From assembly GCA_964607765.1 (NCBI GenBank), contig CAZSNT010000044.1, positions 1-57,873 of the forward strand: a stretch of 57,873 nt of DNA, in the 5' to 3' direction. Source of the DNA: CAZSNT01 sp964607765 (GTDB lineage Bacteria; Verrucomicrobiota; Lentisphaeria; Oligosphaerales; JABHEG01). The number at the start of each line of letters is the position of its first letter. Position 1 is the stretch's first letter. Shown here in pieces: positions 1-8,139 of this stretch. Below the pieces are notes generated by a model. That model saw only the letters and a list, made by a program, of their open reading frames with translations. It was not told the DNA's origin and did no database searches. Made by a program: the position numbers and the translations under genes.

Positions 1-99
1 GCCTTAATCTCTCGCCCTAATCTCCAAGGGACGCTTAATTCAATGACATTGAGTGACCAGTGACGGGCCCTGACAAGGCCCAGACTGGAGGCAGGTGGA

Positions 100-564
100 A
101 TGAACACGATTGACGGCTCGAATCTGGATCCGAGTTTCAAGCACGAGGTGGCGTCGCACCCGGGCGGCGAGAACATCACAATGTGCTATTCGTGCGGTAC
201 GTGCACGGCGTCGTGCCCCGTGTCGGGCGTGGATGACGAGTACAATCCGCGGAAGATCATCCGCCAGGTACTTCTCGGCATGCGTGACGAGGTGCTGAGC
301 TCGCCGGTCATCTGGCGTTGCGTGCTGTGCTATGCGTGCTACGCGACATGCCCGCAGAATGTGAAGTTCCGCGACGTGATGCAGGCCCTGCGCGACATGG
401 CGCTGGCCGAGGGCAAGGTCCGGCCGTCGTTGGCCGGTGAGGTGACGGAGCTGGACCGCGCGGTGCAGATCATCCGTCGGGACCTGGTCGATGTGCTGGT
501 GTGCGATGCGGACCGGTGTCAGGAGGCGCTGGAGCGTATCAGGACGTTAATCGGGAGCGAATGA
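100..564 (+). CDS. hdrC: HdrC-like 4Fe-4S subunit of a heterodisulfide-reductase-type complex
   Basis: A 154-residue iron-sulfur protein of the HdrC family, which passes electrons from HdrA to a catalytic partner. Two cubane-binding motifs of type CxxCxxCxxxCP are visible, starting at C29 (CYSCGTCTASCP) and C74 (CVLCYACYATCP), followed by the usual short helical tail. A GGAGG ribosome-binding site at 87-91 lies eight bases before the ATG. It is the first gene of the operon: the 99 bases before it hold no reading frame. Its stop overlaps the next start as ATGA, implying translational coupling. Normally HdrC pairs with HdrB, which is not present here, so its partner is unclear. The family call is firm; the physiological partner is not. 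Confidence 0.88.
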   Translation: MNTIDGSNLDPSFKHEVASHPGGENITMCYSCGTCTASCPVSGVDDEYNPRKIIRQVLLGMRDEVLSSPVIWRCVLCYACYATCPQNVKFRDVMQALRDMALAEGKVRPSLAGEVTELDRAVQIIRRDLVDVLVCDADRCQEALERIRTLIGSE

Positions 565-1526
565 CGGCCGGAGCTTCAGCGAGCGGATTTGACGACAGCG
601 AGAGCGATAGCGAAGTCATGAACACGCAGAACGACGACAAGAGCAAGACGGGGGCCGTCCTGGTAGTCGGCGGCGGCATTGCCGGGATCCAGGCTGCCCT
701 CGACCTGGCGGACAGCGGCCAGAAAGTGACACTGGTCGAGCGTTCCCCCGCCATTGGCGGGAACATGGCGCGTCTGGACAAGACGTTCCCCACCAACGAC
801 TGCTCGATGTGCATTCTGTCGCCAAAGGTCGTCGAGTGCGGCCGGCACCTGAACGTGGACCTGGTCACCCTTGGCGACGTGCGGGAACTGCGCGGCGAGC
901 CGGGGGCGTTCCAGGCGCGTGTTCGGCGTCGGGCGCGGTATGTGGACTCTGACAAGTGCACGGGCTGCGGCACGTGTCTGGAGAAGTGCCCGACGCGGAA
1001 TCGACCGAGATTCAACGTTCGCCCCCGGCATGTGCCCATCGAGGACGACCACAAGACGTTGGTGGACGGTCTGGTCGAACAGTACGGACGAACGCAGGCG
1101 GCGCTGTTGCGCGTGATGCAGGAGGTGAACGAGCGGCTGCGATACCTGCCTCGGGGGGTTGTGCATTACCTGAGCCAGGAGTTCTCCATGCCGGAGAGCA
1201 CGATCTACCGCATCGGCACCTTCTACACGGCGTTCTCGTTCACGCCGCGCGGACGCCATACGATCAGTGTGTGCACAGGCACGGCGTGTCACATCAAGGG
1301 GGCTCCCCGACTGGTGGCTGAGCTCAAGCGCGAGCTCAGCATCGACGTGGGAGGCACGACCGAGGATCTGGTGTTCTCACTCGACACCGTGCGCTGCCTC
1401 GGGTGCTGTAGCCTGGCGCCCGTGGTCAAGGTGGGCGAACGCATCTACGGCGGAGTCCAGCCGTCGGAGATCGCGAAGATACTCAAGGACTGGCGTGGGA
1501 AACAGACGGACGGCGACGCACTGTGA
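561..1526 (+). CDS. Fusion: N-terminal part of HdrA (FAD domain and first half of ferredoxin domain) joined to NuoE
   Basis: 321 residues. Residues about 10-145 are the start of an HdrA module: FAD-binding GGGIAGIQAALDLAD, then ERSPAIGGNMARLDKTF, the HdrA signature NDCSMCILSPKVVECGRH, and one ferredoxin motif CTGCGTCLEKCP from C133. Where HdrA should continue to its second ferredoxin motif, the frame passes into a NuoE thioredoxin-like [2Fe-2S] domain (residues about 158-315) with cluster cysteines C238, C243, C279 and C283. The missing HdrA remainder is found in the gene at 3424-6666. The start at 561 is chosen because ATGA overlaps the previous stop and GGGAG lies just upstream; ATG at 618 is the alternative. 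The fusion junction is in frame and the composition matches the neighbours, so this looks like a genuine gene rather than debris. Confidence 0.85.
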   Translation: MTAGASASGFDDSESDSEVMNTQNDDKSKTGAVLVVGGGIAGIQAALDLADSGQKVTLVERSPAIGGNMARLDKTFPTNDCSMCILSPKVVECGRHLNVDLVTLGDVRELRGEPGAFQARVRRRARYVDSDKCTGCGTCLEKCPTRNRPRFNVRPRHVPIEDDHKTLVDGLVEQYGRTQAALLRVMQEVNERLRYLPRGVVHYLSQEFSMPESTIYRIGTFYTAFSFTPRGRHTISVCTGTACHIKGAPRLVAELKRELSIDVGGTTEDLVFSLDTVRCLGCCSLAPVVKVGERIYGGVQPSEIAKILKDWRGKQTDGDAL

Positions 1527-3424
1527 CGATCAGCATGACAATCCGGACGCTGGATGACCTGCGCGCCATGCGTGATGTGGGCCTCGCACGGCTGTATCCG
1601 AAATCAGGCATCCGCATCAACGTGGGCATGAACACGTGCGGGATCGCCTGCGGCGCGGACGCCCTGCTGCGACAGGCGAGCGCCGCCGACGGGCTGGTGG
1701 TGGCCAGTGTCGGGTGCATCGGTCTGTGCGCCCGGGAACCGATCGTGGACGTTGTGCGCGAAGACGTGCCGCGGCTGTTCTACGGCGATGTTGACGCGTC
1801 TGCGCTGAGTCGGATTCTGGAGGCGGCGCGCAATGGCGAGCCGCTGTCGGACGGGGCGCTGTTCAAGATGGCGTCCGAGGAGATGATCTGCGAAGAGTCC
1901 ACGCACGTCTTCGGCAGCGACGGGGCGCTGTCCGACATCACAGACTACGAGCGTTTCCCGTTCTACGCGCGGCAGCGCAAGATCGCGCTGCGCAACTGTG
2001 GGTTCATTGATCCCGCATCGATCGAGGAATACGTGGCCCGGGGCGGCTACTTTGCCGCGGCCAAGTCGTTGGCTGAGGACGACGCACCGGGAGTGGTGAC
2101 GTGCGTGACGGACTCGGGCCTGCGTGGTCGTGGTGGCGGCGGATTCCGCGCTGGGTGGAAGTGGGAGTCTGCGGCGGCGGAGCGTGGCGACACCAAGTAT
2201 GTGATCTGCAACGCCGATGAGGGCGATCCCGGCGCCTACATGGACCGCAGCGTGATGGAGGGCGACCCGCACTCTGTGCTCGAAGGCATGATAATCGGCG
2301 CTTTTGCGATCGGTGCGAGCGAGGGGTACGTCTACATCCGCACGGAGTATCCGCTGGCCGTGGCGCGGCTCGAAGCTGCGATCTCCGCAGCCCGCGCTTG
2401 CGGGTTACTGGGCAAGGATATCCTCGGCTCCGGGTTCGACTTCGACGTGTTCGTTGCTCGCGGCAGCGGGGCGTTTGTGTGCGGCGAATCCAGTGCGTTG
2501 ATTGCGTCAATCGAGGGCAAGCCGGGCGAGCCCAGGGCGAAACACGTTCACATGTCGGAGAGCGGGCTATGGGAGAAACCCACGGTGCTCAATAACGTGG
2601 AAACGTGGGCGAACGTTCCTGCGATCATCGCACGTGGCGCGGAGTGGTTTGCCGGAATCGGGGCCAAGGGAAGCACCGGCACGAAGGTGTTCTCTCTGGT
2701 CGGCGACGTGCGCACGACCGGTCTGGTCGAAGTGCCCATGGGTATCACCTTGGGCGCGATCGTGGACGAGATAGGGGGAGGCGTTCCCGAGGGACGCACG
2801 CTCAAGGCAGTCCAGACCGGCGGGCCCAGCGGCGGGTGCATTCCAGCCGAGCACATGAATCTGCCAGTCGACTTCGACTCGCTCCAGGACGCTGGATCAA
2901 TGATGGGGTCGGGGGGGATGATCGTGATGGACGACAGTGCCTGCATGGTGGATGTGGCGCGCTATTTCGTGGAGTTCCTCGTTGACGAGTCGTGCGGCAA
3001 GTGCACGTCGTGTCGTGAGGGGCTGAAGCATTTGATGGGCGTCCTGGACCGCATTTGCGGTGGGAACGGCCGGGAGGATGACATAAATCTGCTCGAGGAT
3101 CTGTGTGAGGTGATCGGCGAAGCGTCGCTTTGCGGTCTTGGCACGTCCGCGCCGAATCCCGTGTTGTCGACGCTGCGGTATTTCCGGCACGAGTACGAAG
3201 CGCACATCCGTGACAGGCGGTGTCCGGCAAAGGTCTGCAGTGCGCTCCTGACTTACGTGATCCTGAGCGAGCCGTGCATCGGGTGTGGGGCGTGCAAACG
3301 GAAGTGCCCCGTGACCGCAATCAGCGGCGGAAAGAAGGAAGCGCACCTGATCGATCAGGAGCGTTGTGTGAAGTGCGGGCAGTGCCTCGAAGCCTGCAAG
3401 TTTGACGCCGTGAGGGTTGACTGA
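1523..3424 (+). CDS. NuoF/HydB-like NAD(H)-binding flavoprotein subunit
   Basis: 633 residues. The N-terminal about 110 residues form a thioredoxin-like domain as in the HydB/HndC branch of NuoF. The core has the FMN/NADH glycine-rich motif GLRGRGGGGF near residue 200, the NADEGDPGAYMDRS motif, and CGKCTSCREG from C491 for the N3-type 4Fe-4S cluster. A C-terminal two-cluster ferredoxin follows (C585 and C615 motifs), typical of electron-bifurcating soluble enzymes rather than respiratory complex I. The start is GTG overlapping the previous TGA (GTGA); ATG at 1535 is an alternative. It overlaps the next gene by ATGA-type coupling. Expected role: exchange of electrons between NADH and the iron-sulfur chain of the HdrA assembly. 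Confidence 0.93.
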   Translation: MTISMTIRTLDDLRAMRDVGLARLYPKSGIRINVGMNTCGIACGADALLRQASAADGLVVASVGCIGLCAREPIVDVVREDVPRLFYGDVDASALSRILEAARNGEPLSDGALFKMASEEMICEESTHVFGSDGALSDITDYERFPFYARQRKIALRNCGFIDPASIEEYVARGGYFAAAKSLAEDDAPGVVTCVTDSGLRGRGGGGFRAGWKWESAAAERGDTKYVICNADEGDPGAYMDRSVMEGDPHSVLEGMIIGAFAIGASEGYVYIRTEYPLAVARLEAAISAARACGLLGKDILGSGFDFDVFVARGSGAFVCGESSALIASIEGKPGEPRAKHVHMSESGLWEKPTVLNNVETWANVPAIIARGAEWFAGIGAKGSTGTKVFSLVGDVRTTGLVEVPMGITLGAIVDEIGGGVPEGRTLKAVQTGGPSGGCIPAEHMNLPVDFDSLQDAGSMMGSGGMIVMDDSACMVDVARYFVEFLVDESCGKCTSCREGLKHLMGVLDRICGGNGREDDINLLEDLCEVIGEASLCGLGTSAPNPVLSTLRYFRHEYEAHIRDRRCPAKVCSALLTYVILSEPCIGCGACKRKCPVTAISGGKKEAHLIDQERCVKCGQCLEACKFDAVRVD

Positions 3425-6400
3425 TGCCAACCATCGTCATTGATGGCAGGACAATTGACGCGTCGGCTGATGCTTCGGTACTGGACGCCGCGTTGGCCAA
3501 CGATATCTGGATCCCGACGCTCTGCCACAACGAATGCCTGTCGGAGTACGGCGCGTGTCGTTTGTGCCTTGTCGAGGTCACGCGACGCAAGCGCACCAAG
3601 GTGACTGCATCCTGCACTCTGCCGGCTCAGGAGGGGATGGAGATCGTGACCAACAGCGATCGCATCCAGCGGCTGCGCCGTTTGGTGGTCGAGCTGATCG
3701 TGGCATCCTGTCCGGCATCGGATGCGATTGTCGAGATGGCAGAGCGGCTGGGCGCGCAGAATGTTCGGTTGGCTGCGGATCCGCAGAACGACTGCATCCG
3801 CTGCGGGCTGTGCGTAAGGGCGTGTGCCGAGATCAGTGGCGCCTGCGCGATCGACTTCGCGGGTCGCGGCTTGAGTCGCACGATTACCACGCCGTTCGCG
3901 CAGGCAAACCCGAAATGCGTGCTTTGCGGCGCTTGTGTGTTCGTGTGTCCGACCGGCTCGCGACTCCTCGACTTGGCAGCCATCTCGGGTGAAGAACCGC
4001 AGGCGTTGACTTCACGATTCGAAGCGCACCTGGCACAACGCGGCGCGATCAGCCGCCCCTTCCCGCAGGCGTTGCCGAACGTGCCGGCCATTGATCGAAC
4101 CGCGTGTCTGCGCCTGAACTGCGGCACATGCGGGATTTGTGAGAGTGTGTGCGAAGCGGACGCGATACGATTCGATGACGAGGATCGGGAGGATTGGATC
4201 GATGTTGGCGCTGTGGTGACCGTGCCGGGATTCGACGAGTTCCGGCCCTACGCGAAGTACGAGTTCGGTTACAGCCGCTGCCCGGATGTCCTGACCAGTA
4301 TCGAGTTCGAGCGCATGCTCTCCGCCTCGGGTCCGTTCATGGGGCACGTTGTGCGGCCGTCCGACGGCAAGGAGCCGCGGCACATTGCGTTCCTGCAATG
4401 CGTTGGTTCCCGCGATATTTCTTGCCGGAACGGCTATTGCTCATCGGTGTGCTGTATGTATGCGGTCAAGGAAGCTGTCATGGCCAAGGAGCACCTGAGC
4501 GGTGTGGAGGCCGCGGTGTTCTTCATGGATGTGCGGGCGTTCGGCAAGGGCTTTGACGCGTATTGTGAGCGGGCGGAGACGGAGCAGGGCGTTCGCTTCG
4601 TCCGGGCGCGTGTGCACGACGTTGTGCCGGGAACTGACGGCCAGTTGCGCGTTCGGTACTGTTCCGAGGGCGAGAACGTTCAGGAGGAGACGTTCGATCT
4701 GGCCGTGCTTTCCATTGGCTTGGAGCCGTCCGACACGACTCGGGAGCTGGCCCGTGGTTTGGGGCTGAACCTGAACGAGTTCGGGTTCCTGTGGACGGAT
4801 GCGGATGCACCGTTGTCGACGTCGCGTCCGGGCGTGTTCGCGGCCGGACCGGCGGTGGGGCCCAAGGACATCCCGGAGACGGTCGTGGAGGCGAGCGCCG
4901 CAGCCTGCGAAGCGGGGCGGCTGCTGGCTGACGTGGCCGGGTCCCTCACGGTCGAGGCGGAGTTTCCGCCGGAACGCAATGTGGCTTCCGAGCCGCCGCG
5001 GATCGGTCTTTTCGTGTGTCACTGCGGCGCCAACATCGGGGGCGTTGTGGATGTGCCGAGCGTGGCTGAGTATGCGGCGGAGCTGCCGCATGTGGTGTTT
5101 GCCGAGGACAACCTGTACACGTGCTCGCAGGACTCCCAGGATTACATGAAGCGGATGATAGACGAGCATGGTCTGAATCGGGTGGTCGTGGCGTCGTGTT
5201 CGCCGCGGACGCACGAGCCGCTGTTCCAGGAGACCATGCGGCAGAGCGGGCTGAATCCGAGCCTGTTCGCCATGGCGAACATTCGTGACCAGTGTTCGTG
5301 GGCGCACATGAACGATCCGGCGGCGGCGACTGCGAAGGCGCGGGACTTGGTCCGCATGGCCGTGAGCAAAGCGGCTCTGGCGGAGCCGCTGCACGCGGCG
5401 CGAGTGCCGGTGATTCGCGAGGGGTTGGTCGTTGGCGGCGGCGTGGCGGGCATGACAGCGGCACTGGCCGTAGCCGACCATGGCTATGACGTCATGCTGG
5501 TCGAGAAGAGCGACGGTCTCGGCGGCAATCTGCAGCATCTCTACGACGGGTTCGAAGGGCAGGACCTGCAGCGCACGTTGAGCGAGCTGAAAACGCGCGT
5601 GATGAGTCATCCGCAAGTGACGGTCCGGCTGGGGACGACGCTGGCCGAGGTCAGCGGGTTCGTGGGCAATTTCGAGACCGCGCTGAGCGACGGGTCGCGC
5701 GTACGCCACGGCATAGCGATCGTGGCGACGGGCGGTAGCGAATACGAGCCTGCCGAACACCTCTACGGCCAGGATTCGCGGGTGCTGACGCAGCGTACGC
5801 TGCAGCAGCGCCTGGCCGCTGACGCTGCGCCCTGGGATACACCGCCGGCACGCGTGGTCATGATCCAATGTGTCGGGTCGCGCAACGACGAGCACCCCTA
5901 CTGCAGTCGTGTGTGTTGCACGCGTGCGGTACTGAACGCGATACACCTCAAAGAGCTGTCCCCGGCCACGGAAGTACAGGTGTTGTACCGGGACATTCGT
6001 ACGTACGGGTTCAAGGAAGGCCTGTATCAGCGCGCCCGTGAGTTGGGTGTGCACTTCGTCCGGTTCACGGCCGATGCGGAGCCGGAGGTGATCGGCGGCG
6101 AGCAGCTGAGCGTGCGGTTCCACGAGCCCACCATCCGGGCCCAGATCCGGGTCGAGGCGGACCTGATCGTGCTGAGCACGGGCATTGTGGCCGATGTTGC
6201 GGCGAACGACGAGCTAGCGAAACAGTTCAAAGTGCCCATGACCGACGACGGCTTCTTCCTGGAAGCGCACGCCAAACTGCGCCCGGTCGAGTTCGCCACC
6301 GAAGGCGTGTACTTGGCGGGCCTGGCGCACGGTCCGAAGAGCGTGAATGAGACACGGTCTCAGGCGTTGGCCGCGGCATCCCGCGCCTGCACCGTGCTGC

Positions 6401-6666
6401 AGCACACCGAGATCGAGGCCCAGGCGACCACCGCGGACGTGCGGCCGGAGAAGTGCGTGGCGTGCGGGCTTTGCGAATCGGTCTGCGCATACGGCGCGAT
6501 CACGCTGGAGATGCAGCGGATTGGGCGCGAGGAACGGCTGGCTGCGAAAGTGAATCCTGCGCTGTGCAAAGGCTGCGGCGCGTGTGTGGCGGGGTGCCGC
6601 TCCGGGGCGCTGAATCTGCGCGGCTTCACCGATCAGCAAATCCTGGCCGAGATTCTGGAGTTGTAG
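3424..6666 (+). CDS. Fusion: NuoG-type iron-sulfur domain, C-terminal part of HdrA, and a second HdrA module
   Basis: 1080 residues. Residues 1-190 match the NuoG/HydA N-terminus: [2Fe-2S] cysteines C34, C45, C48, C64, then 4Fe-4S motifs from C124 (CIRCGLCVRAC) and C165 (CVLCGACVFVCP). From about residue 197 the protein becomes HdrA, resuming where the module at 561-1526 stops: SRPFPQALPNVPAIDR, the second ferredoxin half from C228, QCVGSR with the YCSSVCC cysteine region, and the closing FAD motif PGVFAAGPAVGPKDIPETV. A second, complete HdrA module starts near residue 530 (VCHCG at C532/C534), with FAD motif VGGGVAGM at 670-677, another QCVGSR/YCSRVCC, and a terminal ferredoxin (C1011, C1048). 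Tandem HdrA proteins are known in anaerobes; the split with an inserted NuoEFG module is the unusual part. Confidence 0.88.
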   Translation: MPTIVIDGRTIDASADASVLDAALANDIWIPTLCHNECLSEYGACRLCLVEVTRRKRTKVTASCTLPAQEGMEIVTNSDRIQRLRRLVVELIVASCPASDAIVEMAERLGAQNVRLAADPQNDCIRCGLCVRACAEISGACAIDFAGRGLSRTITTPFAQANPKCVLCGACVFVCPTGSRLLDLAAISGEEPQALTSRFEAHLAQRGAISRPFPQALPNVPAIDRTACLRLNCGTCGICESVCEADAIRFDDEDREDWIDVGAVVTVPGFDEFRPYAKYEFGYSRCPDVLTSIEFERMLSASGPFMGHVVRPSDGKEPRHIAFLQCVGSRDISCRNGYCSSVCCMYAVKEAVMAKEHLSGVEAAVFFMDVRAFGKGFDAYCERAETEQGVRFVRARVHDVVPGTDGQLRVRYCSEGENVQEETFDLAVLSIGLEPSDTTRELARGLGLNLNEFGFLWTDADAPLSTSRPGVFAAGPAVGPKDIPETVVEASAAACEAGRLLADVAGSLTVEAEFPPERNVASEPPRIGLFVCHCGANIGGVVDVPSVAEYAAELPHVVFAEDNLYTCSQDSQDYMKRMIDEHGLNRVVVASCSPRTHEPLFQETMRQSGLNPSLFAMANIRDQCSWAHMNDPAAATAKARDLVRMAVSKAALAEPLHAARVPVIREGLVVGGGVAGMTAALAVADHGYDVMLVEKSDGLGGNLQHLYDGFEGQDLQRTLSELKTRVMSHPQVTVRLGTTLAEVSGFVGNFETALSDGSRVRHGIAIVATGGSEYEPAEHLYGQDSRVLTQRTLQQRLAADAAPWDTPPARVVMIQCVGSRNDEHPYCSRVCCTRAVLNAIHLKELSPATEVQVLYRDIRTYGFKEGLYQRARELGVHFVRFTADAEPEVIGGEQLSVRFHEPTIRAQIRVEADLIVLSTGIVADVAANDELAKQFKVPMTDDGFFLEAHAKLRPVEFATEGVYLAGLAHGPKSVNETRSQALAAASRACTVLQHTEIEAQATTADVRPEKCVACGLCESVCAYGAITLEMQRIGREERLAAKVNPALCKGCGACVAGCRSGALNLRGFTDQQILAEILEL

Positions 6667-7173
6667 ATGGGAACAGCGAGAGAGACGGGCGATTCACCGG
6701 GCGCGGAGGCGCCGGCGTCGTGGGAGCCGAAGATCCTGGCGTTCCTGTGCAACTGGTGTTCTTACGCGGGCGCGGACCTGGCGGGGGTGAGCAGAATCCA
6801 GTACTCCGCGAGCATCCGTGTGATTCGGGTCCCGTGTTCGGGGCGTGTCAACCCGATGTTCATCCTTCGGGCGCTGCAGCGTGGCCTGGACGGCGTGCTG
6901 GTCAGCGGCTGTCACCCCGGGGACTGCCATTACCTGACCGGGAACTACCACGCGCGCCGACGGTTTGCCGTGCTCAGGAAGCTGCTGGATTTCTGTGGTG
7001 TCGAAGACGGTCGCGTGCAGTTCTCCTGGGTCTCCGCGTCGGAGGGACAGAAGTTCGCCGACGTTGTGAATGAGGTGACGGCGCGCGTGCGCGAGCTTGG
7101 GCCGGCCACGCGCCTGGTGAAGCGGATTACCGACATCCCGCCCGAAGTACTGGCCGCGCTGGATGAGGAGTAG
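6667..7173 (+). CDS. MvhD/FlxD-family iron-sulfur subunit
   Basis: 168 residues of the hydrogenase iron-sulfur subunit (MvhD, FlxD) family, which carries a [2Fe-2S] cluster and connects HdrA to an electron-donating module. Diagnostic segments are LAFLCNWCSYAGAD, VPCSGRVNP, and VSGCHPGDCHY, together giving the conserved cysteines. The ATG follows the preceding TAG directly with no gap. In flx-hdr operons of sulfate reducers this subunit sits between the Flx and Hdr parts, and here it lies exactly at the boundary between the HdrA/Nuo genes and the FlxC-B-A genes. That supports a bridging role. Confidence 0.93.
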   Translation: MGTARETGDSPGAEAPASWEPKILAFLCNWCSYAGADLAGVSRIQYSASIRVIRVPCSGRVNPMFILRALQRGLDGVLVSGCHPGDCHYLTGNYHARRRFAVLRKLLDFCGVEDGRVQFSWVSASEGQKFADVVNEVTARVRELGPATRLVKRITDIPPEVLAALDEE

Positions 7174-7175
7174 CG

Positions 7176-8135
7176 ATGTCACCCGAGACTGTTGAGTTGC
7201 GGCGTATTGCCCGGCAGCTGTTGGCCGACGGTACCGTGGAGGTGGTCATCGGCTACGGGCCCGGCACGGCCGACCCGCTGGCAGCGACGCCGCTGTTCGT
7301 GCGGGATGCGGACCAGGCTGACCGGTTGGTGTTCGACGCGACGTGCGAAGTCAACCTGGTGAACTACCTGCATCAGTTCCGGGACACACCCGTTGCGCTG
7401 GTGGTGAAGGGGTGTGACGAGCGGTCCGTGGTGGGGTTGCTGCAGGAGAAGCAGGTGTCGCGTGAGCGCATCGTTCTGATCGGCGCGCCGTGCCGCGGCG
7501 TGATCGACCCGAGCCTGGTATCGCAGGCGGGGCATTTGGCCGCTGTCGCATCGTGCCGCTGCGACGGCGAGCTGGTCGAGGCGATCGGCCCCTCGGGCAA
7601 GACATGCGCCGTGCCCATCGAGCAGGTGCTGCATGTCAGCTGCAGTGTGTGTCCGGTGCGCAACCCGCGCTTTGCGGATCACGTGATCGGCGAACCGGTG
7701 CCGCCGCCGGACGTGCCCGATTACCTGCCGGAGCTGGAGGCGGTGGAGCAGTCGGACTCAGACGCGCGCTGGGACACGTTCGAACACGAAATGCACAAGT
7801 GCATCCTGTGTTTTGCGTGCAGGAATCTGTGTCCTGCCTGCTACTGCAATGCGTGTTTCACCGAGTCCTCCCAACCCCAGTGGATGGGGCGCACGTCGGA
7901 CCCGGCGGACACCATGTTTTTCCACCTGACGCGCCTGCTGCATCTGGCGGGGCGTTGTACAGGCTGCGGCGCCTGCGTCCGCGGCTGTCCGGTAAACGTG
8001 AATCTGCGGCTGTACAACGACTGCCTCCGTAAGAATGTGAAGGAAGTGTTCGATTTCGAGGCGGGGTTGGACCCCGAAACGGAAGCTCCGCTCAGCTGTT
8101 TCCGACTTGACGACAGAGAGGATTTCATTCACTAG
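7176..8135 (+). CDS. FlxC-like iron-sulfur protein
   Basis: 319 residues. The N-terminal half resembles the FrhB/FdhB-like fold (VVKGCDERSVVGLLQEKQV, IGAPCRGVID), with a cysteine pair in HVSCSVCPVRNP. The C-terminal half has cysteine-rich segments CILCFACRNLCPACYCNAC and CTGCGACVRGCPVN, a dicluster ferredoxin arrangement. This matches the FlxC component of the flavin oxidoreductase complex found beside hdrABC in some anaerobes. A GAGGAG ribosome-binding site precedes the ATG and the gene starts two bases after the previous stop. It is expected to relay electrons inside the Flx part of the complex; the exact assignment to FlxC rests on order and size and is less certain than the iron-sulfur nature. 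Confidence 0.78.
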   Translation: MSPETVELRRIARQLLADGTVEVVIGYGPGTADPLAATPLFVRDADQADRLVFDATCEVNLVNYLHQFRDTPVALVVKGCDERSVVGLLQEKQVSRERIVLIGAPCRGVIDPSLVSQAGHLAAVASCRCDGELVEAIGPSGKTCAVPIEQVLHVSCSVCPVRNPRFADHVIGEPVPPPDVPDYLPELEAVEQSDSDARWDTFEHEMHKCILCFACRNLCPACYCNACFTESSQPQWMGRTSDPADTMFFHLTRLLHLAGRCTGCGACVRGCPVNVNLRLYNDCLRKNVKEVFDFEAGLDPETEAPLSCFRLDDREDFIH

Positions 8136-8139
8136 GCTG

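Noticed and set aside
41..51. Short palindrome CAATG-A-CATTG before hdrC
   Set aside because: Eleven bases of A+T-richer sequence can occur by chance; no second copy or overlapping promoter was found to support an operator.
501..560. Upstream extension of the HdrA-NuoE fusion to ATG 501
   Set aside because: It would overlap HdrC by 64 bases without a ribosome site; ATG 561 has GGGAG upstream and the coupling overlap.
4441..6123. Open frame of 560 codons on the minus strand
   Set aside because: It mirrors the NuoG-HdrA fusion gene; its protein shows no family similarity and has the Arg/His-rich composition typical of antisense frames in G+C-rich DNA.
561..6666. Split HdrA as a frameshift or pseudogene
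   Set aside because: Both pieces lie in long, intact, translationally coupled frames with complete NuoE and NuoG domains; a frameshift would not place a whole nuoF gene between them.
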